Assembly: GCA_012184525.1 (NCBI GenBank)
Contig: WOFQ01000001.1
Location: 744,001 to 808,000, forward strand
DNA: 64,000 nt
DNA from: Xenoacremonium recifei
Lineage: Eukaryota; Ascomycota; Sordariomycetes; Hypocreales; Nectriaceae
Reading direction: 5' to 3'
Shown here piece by piece: positions 56,784 to 64,000 of the stretch. A program made the position numbers and the translations under genes. Every line of letters begins with the position of its first letter. Positions within the stretch are counted from its first letter, which is position 1. The notes below the pieces were generated by a model that was not told where the DNA came from, searched no databases, and saw nothing but the letters and a program-made list of their open reading frames with translations.

Positions 56784-57967
56784 ATGTCGCGCCGCCTCAT
56801 CAACCGCTCTCGCGCCTCGGCAGCACCATCGTCAACCGCAACCGAGACCATCACCGAACTGCCCACCTACCAGCCGCCTGTATGCCCGCTGAACGAGTCG
56901 GCGCGCACAGCGCTGGGCGAGCTGTCCAAGGATGCGCGCGCGACGCTTACCTACCACTCCCAGCTGCGTGAGGCCCTGCGCGCCCTGGGTGCCAGCGTGG
57001 GCGACCTTCAGGACCGTCTGCGAGACGACCAGCTCAACCTAGAAGCCTACCAGGTCTACCGCGATACCCACGGACTGGAGAAGTGCGATGAGGAGACTGA
57101 GCTGGAGGAGTACATCCCGGGATTCGCAGAGAAGGTCCAGAGCTTCACAGACAAGTCGGAGGAGACGCTGCGGGCGGTGATAGACCGTATGATTGAGCTG
57201 GAGGACGAGTCGGAGATCCTCGCCGATCTCTACACGCAGTCGCAGACCGCGACCGTCGCTAAGCGCGAAGGTCAGGACGACGACGACATGCCCCCTCCCC
57301 CGCCCAGCACCCTCGCCCTCCTCGCCGAGCAACGCGCTGCCCGCGCCGCCGCCCACGACGCCCTCTCCCCCTTCGAGCGCTACGCCCGCAACAACGACTA
57401 CATCGCCTTCAAGAAGCTGTGGCACGATGCCATAGCTGGCGAGGACGGCACGCCGCTGCCTGACGCCTCGAAGTGGTTCGACGCCGAGGGCCGGCCCGTC
57501 ATGCGCGCCGAGGAGGGAGGCTTGGATGGCGACGACGATATTGCCGTTGCGCGCGAGGTCATCAGCTTGAACTGCCCGTTGACGCTGCGCCAGATGGAGG
57601 AGCCGTATAGCAACCGCAAGTGCAAGCACACATTTGAGAAGGCGGCGCTGCTGGAGTACCTGCCCATGCGCGAGGAGCGGCAGTGTCCGCAGACCGGCTG
57701 CTCAGAGGTACTGATCCCCATGCTCGCCTCCATCGTGGAGCCAACTACTAATAGGTGCAGATGTTCACCCGCGCTAAGTTCGAGGAGGACTTCTTTCTTG
57801 ACCAGGCCATGCTGCGACGCATTCGACGTGCTCGCCAGGCGTTACAACACCAGGAATTCATTGCTTATGGCAACGTGGATAGCGACCCGGACGAGGACGT
57901 TACGGTTAGAGGCCAGAAGACTCGACCAGGCGGCAAGATAGCCAAGGTCGAGAAGACAGAGCAGTGA
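56784..57967 (+). CDS. NSE2: SUMO E3 ligase Nse2/Mms21 of the SMC5/6 complex
   Basis: Exons 56784-57707 and 57755-57967 (47-nt intron, GTACTG donor, AATAG acceptor) encode 378 residues. The helical N-terminal part (about residues 40-150) should bind the Smc5 coiled coil. A linker with PPPPP and an acidic run follows. The SP-RING reads SLNCPLTLRQMEEPY, with KCKHTFEK and QCPQTGCSEV. The putative zinc ligands are Cys280, His282, Cys301 and Cys306, preceded by Cys263; the C-x-H, 19-residue and 5-residue spacing fits Mms21. The intron falls right after the last ligand and exon 2 supplies VQMFTRAKFEEDFFLDQ. The C-terminal tail is basic. The protein sumoylates repair and replication substrates in the nucleus. 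Confidence 0.93.
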
Positions 57968-58469
57968 AAAGGGGAATCAAACGTAAGAGTGTGAGAGGCA
58001 ACACCAGATGGACCTCTCTTGTATGATAAAACGACATGTATGAAAATTTTACGATACCCCGGGATATAGAACATGCAACAGACTTGACCACGGATGCTTC
58101 AGGTAGCTAAAACAGGCGTACATGCACGCTCAAAGAGACACATTATAAAAACAATACTCCAAATCTATATTCAACTAACACTACTTCTCTTTTCCTTTGA
58201 TGTAGGTGTATGCCGCAAGGGTATCCTTTTAATGCCATGTATGAGAGCGCGCTCCAATTAGTCCGAGAGGCCCAAGTCCGTCATGCCCTCTCTTTTTCCC
58301 TAGTCGTATTTTCAAGTCCCTGCAATGCAACCTATTATGATCCAGCAATATCGATATCCTGGCATTGTCCCTGAAACGCCCTTTTATATAAACCTGGATG
58401 GGAGGCGGCTATACCAGAAAGTGCCTATCCATCCATCTTTTTTGGTTCTTCCCATTCCTACACCAGAGA
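57968..58469. other. convergent 3' region
   Basis: AT-rich 3' flanks of NSE2 and the carboxypeptidase gene; nothing else is recognised. Confidence 0.45.
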
Positions 58470-60524
58470 TCAAGCCACGGCCTTGAGGGCTACCAGCCCA
58501 GCGATGATGGCTGCTGCCGGGACCTCTGGGCTCCGAACCGGTATCCCGGCATTAGGCGTCGTCGTCGCTGTGAAGACACCGGTCAAGTTCTCCGTGCTAC
58601 TAGCCTGTGTCGTTGTCGACGTCCGTGCCGTTGTGCTAGTCGGCATTGCGGTCGATGTACTATAAAGAATGCCGTCCAATACAGTCCCCTCGTCCTTGTC
58701 AGCGAGCCCGATTGCATCATTATCGCAGCTGCTTTGAAAAGCGCGAATATAGCATGTGGGCTCCAATGGATTCGGTAGCTTGTCGGTGTGCGTAGCATTT
58801 GCATCACCCGTAGTGTTGTACTCCGAAAGGTCGATTGCTTGGCCTAACGAGACAGATGTACCGAGAATAATGCGTGCAAACACCTCAAACACCGTTTGGG
58901 GCTGATATGCCGCCGCCGCATGTCCAGCTTGGTAGATACGGCTGAAAGACAGATTGCCATACTGGCGGACGACGCCACCAACGTACGTGGTGTTGACGAC
59001 GATGGGTGCGTACCCAGCAGCGGAAAACTTGGTGCCGTAATCGTCGTTTGTTTCCCAAGCAAGGCTTTTCGATACAGCTTCACCACCCATCCAGTTGCAT
59101 ATGTAGTCTCGGTCGCCATAAATGAGCCCGACGCGCACGCCCTTCTGGAGGAGAGCAGCAAGGCGAGGGATGTTTCCGTCTCGAGCCATGTCGCCTGTCT
59201 GCGCGAACTCGATGTTGCTATTCCAACTATTCATAGTATAGTTGATAGGTGACCCGATTTTCGCTAGGACATCTGCTTGGTTGAGATAATCTAGGAAGCT
59301 GAGTGGCGGATATGGATCGGCGCTATCGGCAGAAAGATCATAAAAGCTCCTTCCCGAGCTCCCGTACACATCCTCCTGTATTGTGTTACAGGCTTGCAGG
59401 GCCTTGGCACATATGGTGTTGACAGTGCTGACATTGCCGTCGCCGTCGGGATCACTCACAATGGCAGCCGTCTCGCACTGGGCCAGCAAGTCCTTGCAAC
59501 CGCCAGTAGCGTTGTACTGGGACAGGTAGAATTCGGCCGTGTTTTGAGTTACCACCTTTGTGTTGTAAGTGTTGTTGACTGCGAAGGCCGGATAGTATGG
59601 AGTTTGAATCTCCATGTCAACGCATCCGTTGACGATGCCCAAGGAAGTCAGGCGCACTTCCACCGTTGAATTGGGATCGACTTCGCCGGTGAGACGTTTG
59701 GCATTTTGTTCGTCGAACGTCTCGGCGAATATTGGGCCATATCTGCCGCCGTAGCTTTCTGCGAAGAGGTTGACGGCAACAGAGGCGTTGTCCGCTGGCA
59801 GATACTGGGGAAAAGTTGTGAGAAAACCCTGGAGCAAGTGCCAGACAGCCATGGCAGCCAGTTCAGTTGTATTGGCTGTGAAATTGGCATTTTGGGAACT
59901 GAACGTGCCATTGAGCATGGCCCAATCGGGGAAACTACCATCATTGGCTACCGGTGACGATATCGTGCTGTTGATGAAATTGATGGTGCCGTTTGACGGA
60001 GTGTCATAAGAGAAGCCGACTTGATTTGGCTGATAGAGCGGTTAGATATCATGCGCGCGTGATGAAAGCCAGACTGGTTGACATACCTGATCGATGAAGA
60101 GCATGTTGGATTCGCGATCCCAGCCATAATCGCGCGCAACGGTGTCAAAGTCATTCGTCGCATTGACGATGACCTCACAAGGTCCATTGCCGGTGAAGAA
60201 GCCATACATTGAGCTGGAGCCGGGGCCGCCATTAAGCCAAATGGTCAGGCTCTCGGTGGCCTGACGAGCCGCGACGAACCAGAAAAACAAATTAGTCGGG
60301 TAGTCACCGGGGACGTTGACCCAGCCGGTGTACTGCTGCTGGGTGTCGAAGGCGGTGTTGCAAACGCCCTCGGGGATCTTGTAGGAGACGGTGATGTTGT
60401 CGTCGGCAGGCGAGTTGACGACAGTGAGATTCCGGGCTTGAGTACCTGTCTGGGGCAGATACTGAGCCGCAGCGAGCGGGAGGAACCCGAGCAGGAGGTG
60501 CTGTAGTAGAGGACGGAACGACAT
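58470..60524 (-). CDS. serine carboxypeptidase (S10), probably GPI-anchored
   Basis: Exons 60524-60087 and 60029-58470 (57-nt intron, GTATGT donor, CTATCAG acceptor) encode 665 residues. A signal peptide (about residues 1-20, LLLGFLPLAAAQ) leads into the S10 fold. Motifs are YTGWVNVPGDYPTNLFFWF, the oxyanion segment LTIWLNGGPGSSSMYGFF, the nucleophile Ser238 in FAESYGGRYGP, the Asp in GDRDYICNWMGG and His516 in YQAGHAAAAYQPQ. The family removes C-terminal residues at acidic pH. Many N-glycosylation sequons are present. The C-terminus is Ser/Thr-rich and ends in a hydrophobic tail (VPAAAIIAGLVALKAVA), typical of a GPI signal, so a cell-wall or plasma-membrane location is likely rather than the vacuole. 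The His context differs from the usual GHMVP. Confidence 0.92.
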
Positions 60525-61457
60525 GGCGGCGGTAGTCTGAGCCGTTCGCGTGTGGTGCCCTCACACAAAGCCCATAGCCCAATATCCAAGACAACAACTA
60601 CGTGAGAGGTTGCGCAGTCATCCGGTTCTCGGGCGATGACAGACTAGCTGGAGTCGCGCAACAAAAGCATGGGCCGTCAGTGAGTGCAACAGAGGAGAAA
60701 CGAGAGGAGCAGCCAGTGCAAGGTCAGCAAAACAAGCAAAAAAAAGGGAATAGAAAGAAAGCAGGACTAGCGATGACTGAGCCGCAGGACACCCCGTCTA
60801 CCGAAGAAATATCATGGGAAGAAGAAACACGAGGTTGGGCTGAGAATTGAAGGTTCCAGGTCGACCTTAGCGGCATGGGGCTACGTAACAATGCAACCCA
60901 GGTGAGAGCGACCAGCACGCACTTGCCGTCTGTGCCTTGCATCGCCCCGTTGTGGGGAACTGGTAGCCTGCGACGGATTCTTCACCAGGAAGGAGCTGCC
61001 CATGCCCGTCCTGAGCTTAATAAGTCAAAGCGCAATGGGATCATAAGACAGGCTATTTCCAGCATTCTGCTCATTTATTTCAACATCACATTCGATGTCA
61101 TTTCTTCAATGCTGAAGGGTATGTTTTGTTGATTTTGTCTCAGTCCACAAGTTCATCTCCCGTCATGTGCCGGGACGATTGGCCAAGAGTGGACCTGACA
61201 CGCCGTCGATCCTCCAGAGCGGCACGGGCATTGTCTCATTCAGCGCTTTGCCTTGTTAACCAGCCTCGGCTTGATCCTTCAGCACATCGCTGAATAGGGC
61301 AGTAAGCACGGGCGAACTTTTTCAACAATGTTGGTTGTGACTTGCATTGAGCACAAAATATGAGGGCGTTTCATCATCATATTCAGAGCTATCCCACAGT
61401 GTCACGCTCGACGACTCATACCGTATTGCAATTTGCTTTTCCGAACAATAGACATCC
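60525..61457. other. promoter region of carboxypeptidase and 3' flank of RCC1 gene
   Basis: About 930 bp. It should hold the carboxypeptidase promoter and the 3' UTR of the RCC1-type gene, which is transcribed in the same direction. No further gene is supported. Confidence 0.45.
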
Positions 61458-63285
61458 TCAAATTCCATTTGCTTGGGCCGGTCCTGCTACAACAGAATAC
61501 TGTCCTCCAGCGCCGGCCCATGTCAAGCTCCGTTCCTTCAAGTCCTTCCCCTTGATCAGCTGTGCAACGTCTACATCGTCTTCCGCACCCAGGCCTAGTT
61601 GACCGACTGAGCCAAATCCCGAGGAAAATGCCTGGCCTTTGTCATTGACAAAGATGGTGTGGTCTGTCCCGCAGGCCACATACACGGCTTTCCCAATGTT
61701 GGGCACTTCAGTTGGACGAAGGCATATCCGAGGCTTGTCACGCTCATCACGCCGGACTAGAGCCTCGTCGCTCAACTGCTCTTCTGTAAAGTTAATTCCC
61801 AGTTGTCCACCATCTATCCGACCCCAGACGAGACATGAGCCATCTGATGTCACTGCGGCGGAATGATGAGCACCGCCCGCGAGAACCTCAACTCCTCTAC
61901 CACACAGGTCTGGAACTTTCATTGGATATGGTAGCAGGGCCGAGTCACCTCCAGCACCCTCTGCGTACCCAGCCTCGCCAAAGCTGTTCAATCCCCATGC
62001 CCAAACGTTGTCCCTTTGGTCGATGGCAAAGGAATGATACTCGCCGGCCCCAATGTATCTGGCCCTTTTGCGGCAGACCTCGACCAACTGTGGTCTATAA
62101 CTTTCGCGGACTCTTCGTCCAAGGAGTCGTCGTCCTAACTGGTTCTGCTCGCCAGCTCCCCAGGCCCAAATGCATCCTTTGGCGTCAAGGGCTAAGGCGT
62201 GATTTGCTCCGCAGGTGATTTGTGTGATATTTTCGACGCCGAGAATGCGAGCTGGCTTCTCCTGCTTTTCGAGAAGCTTTCCAGTTGCATCATAGACGAA
62301 GCTGTTCTTCCCCTCGGCATTCTGTTATTGTTTAGCCAGAGTCTACTCCGAATATCACCTCAGAGCGAAACTTACTCGAAAGGTACCCCATCCAAACACC
62401 AAACCGTCCTCAGTAAGGGCGAAGCTACAACTGTCCCCAGCAGCAACCTGCACGAATCTGGTACCCGCGGGTACATTGTCTCTGCAGATTTCCGTCGGGG
62501 TCGACTCATGTGGGTTCAACTCTTCGTCATCTTCATCATCCGAGTCGGCCTCTACGTCTCTCAGACCGCCCTCCCATTCAGTGTCTCGACCCAGAGCACC
62601 GTTATCGTTGACACCCCACGTAACGACCTTACTATCAGCCGTTAAAGCCACCGTATGCATGCCCCCGCAGGAGACCTGAACCACCTGGAACTTGGTTGAA
62701 TCGCTTGCGTCCAAGTAATTGTTCAGACGTGGTCTCAGTGCCGACTTTATACGGGGCCCCAGGCCAAGCTCACCGCATTCACCTGATCCGAAAACGAGGA
62801 CATCGAGGACTTGGACTGGAGCTTGGTTGACAGATCTCTCAGGCGGAGGCGGTTGTTCTGCTGCGAGCCTTTGCTTCGAGCCCTTCAGCTTAGAGGGACC
62901 AGCAGCAGGAAGTTTGGTATCCTTTGTAGCTGGTCTTGTTCTTTTCGATGGGCCTTGCTTGCTCCGATCTGGTGAGTCTTTGCGTTTCCGAGCACCACCT
63001 CGGCTTGAAGAGGTAGTCCTGCCTCTCGCTCCATTTGCACCATCCTGGGCGTTTTGTGAGGCTGCTGGATGACTCAGTATTAACAACAACGCACGATGAA
63101 ATGAAACTTAGAATGCCACGGCAAGCATCTTAAGTCCATGGGACTGAGTAAGACAAGTATCGCTTACCTATAGAGGTCGTAGTGGGGGGATTAACTTTGG
63201 GCGCTTGTGACGCTGGAACGCTTCCTGGTTTGCTAGCGGAAGCGGCCTTCCCGTGCCGACTCGACGGTGCTTTTCTGGGAGGCAT
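61458..63285 (-). CDS. RCC1-repeat protein, Ran guanine nucleotide exchange factor
   Basis: Exons 63285-63168, 63064-62376 and 62321-61458 encode 556 residues. The first intron is 103 nt and has tandem CAGCAG at its acceptor; the second is 54 nt with a TAACAG acceptor. The roughly 120-residue N-terminal tail is basic and Ser/Pro-rich (RKAPSSRHGKAAS, GARKRKDSPDRSKQG), suited to chromatin binding and nuclear import. RCC1 propeller repeats follow: LVFGSGECGELGLGP, VTWGVNDNGALGRD, VFGWGTFRNAEG, IWAWGAGEQNQLGRR, VWAWGLNSFGEAGYA, LVWGRIDGGQLGIN and FSSGFGSVGQLGLG. The layout, with an acidic insert after blade 2, fits yeast Srm1/Prp20 and fission yeast Pim1. The protein loads GTP on Ran on chromatin and so sets the nuclear transport gradient. 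Confidence 0.92.
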
Positions 63286-63553
63286 GTTTGTGGCCGACGA
63301 AGCTAAACCATCCTTCAATTCGGAGCCTCCAAATAAGATGTTTCTTGAGGAAGTCCTTTGTCCACGCGATCTCGTCCGATGGTACAACACGCATGCATCA
63401 GGCAACGAATCACGTGATGAATTAGTATTATCTTGTGTTTCCGCAGCAACCAGCTGCCGACTCAAGACAACGAAAGTCCAAATGGAATCCATTATTAAGT
63501 TTTGAGTAGAAGGCAAGTAAATACAATAAGCAATCCAAGCTATCCCGAATATC

Positions 63554-64000
63554 CTACACCTCGGCGTAGAATTTGCCCTGCTGATCAATGTACCGGATCG
63601 TCCACTTCCACTCATGAACGTCCTTCATCGCGGCGTCGTCAGCCATAATGTCGGCAAGTGTCGCGTAATTTTTATACTTCTTCCCGAAGCGCCAATCGCC
63701 TAACATCTTTGTAATGACGCGGACGTTCACAAAATGTCTTAGAATGTTGAGGTCCACGTTAAAAAATGCGCCATGCCATAGCACATTCGTAATGATAGCG
63801 AGTCCCTCCCCGTAGAAATCTCGTAGACGAAGAATGTGATCCTCTTCTTGAAAGGTCTTGGGGAGAAACAGTACATCTCGACTCGGGGAGAACCAGACGC
63901 CACCTAGGCTGATGTGTTCGAGGCGCATATAGCGCAGTTTCGTGTGGCTGCGGGATTCATGGCAGACATAAAGAGCGACAGGCGCAGGACATTTCTCATA
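63554..64000 (-). CDS. 2EXR-domain protein, 3' part (cut by window edge)
   Basis: The frame is open from position 64000 to the stop at 63554, giving the last 148 residues of a longer protein. It starts in YEKCPAPVALYVCHESRSHT and reads on through LEHISLGGVWFSPSRDVLFL. The CHESR box followed by a strand and a FSPSRDVLFL element is the second half of the fungal 2EXR domain. The remaining 110 residues are helical with aromatic residues and end in YIDQQGKFYAEV. The first half of the domain lies outside the window. 2EXR proteins are abundant in filamentous fungi and their function is unknown. Confidence 0.75.
   Translation of the reverse strand, partial: YEKCPAPVALYVCHESRSHTKLRYMRLEHISLGGVWFSPSRDVLFLPKTFQEEDHILRLRDFYGEGLAIITNVLWHGAFFNVDLNILRHFVNVRVITKMLGDWRFGKKYKNYATLADIMADDAAMKDVHEWKWTIRYIDQQGKFYAEV

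Noticed and set aside
1..64000. tRNA genes, rRNA genes and CRISPR arrays
   Set aside because: No T-arm-like GGTTCRANTCC box with a matching acceptor stem, no rRNA-like stretch and no regularly spaced repeats were noticed; a covariance-model scan would be decisive.

Overview
The window is nuclear DNA of a filamentous ascomycete (Pezizomycotina). The LOV photoreceptor, the CreC/CreD-type proteins and the Clr5 and 2EXR domains point to Sordariomycetes; Hypocreales is plausible but I cannot prove it. Introns are short (about 47-143 nt) with GTAAGT/GTATGT-type donors and CTAAC-like branch points. I found no tRNA, rRNA, CRISPR array or transposon-encoded enzyme. Most genes are spliced, so exon joins were worked out by hand from splice signals, reading frame and family conservation.

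Layout. 1-7.0 kb is an accessory-looking block: two tandem paralogous genes of unknown function (346-1365 and 4907-5881) with partly conserved 3' flanks, separated by an opposite-strand hypothetical gene with decayed-looking upstream sequence. 7.1-22 kb holds MED13 (Mediator kinase module), divergent ENP2 (ribosome biogenesis), a small single-pass membrane protein, a large coiled-coil protein, and a 59-codon split gene for mitochondrial ribosomal protein bL33 that no single reading frame reveals. 24.8-36.8 kb holds alanine aminotransferase, RPN7 (proteasome lid), ABD1 (mRNA cap methyltransferase), GEM1 (Miro GTPase) and creC (WD40 protein of the deubiquitinase complex in carbon catabolite repression). 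After a 5.3-kb gene-poor interval comes a creD-like arrestin at 42.1-44.1 kb, so two components of the same ubiquitin-based nutrient control system are neighbours here.

45.5-64 kb holds SLM1 (F-BAR/PH, TORC2 signalling), a Clr5-domain protein, a stretch with minus-strand splice signals but no resolved product, an Fpg/MutM-type DNA glycosylase, a VIVID/ENVOY-type blue-light receptor, NSE2 (SUMO ligase of SMC5/6), a probably GPI-anchored serine carboxypeptidase, an RCC1/Ran exchange factor and the 3' end of a 2EXR-domain gene cut by the window edge.

The least explained items are the tandem paralogue pair, whose C-terminal half resembles a retropepsin fold lacking the DTG motif; a perfect 24-bp palindrome inside one copy; the minus-strand spliced-looking stretch at 50.4-51.9 kb; a stop-free 5' extension of the alanine aminotransferase frame that may encode a mitochondrial presequence; and the creC/creD linkage.
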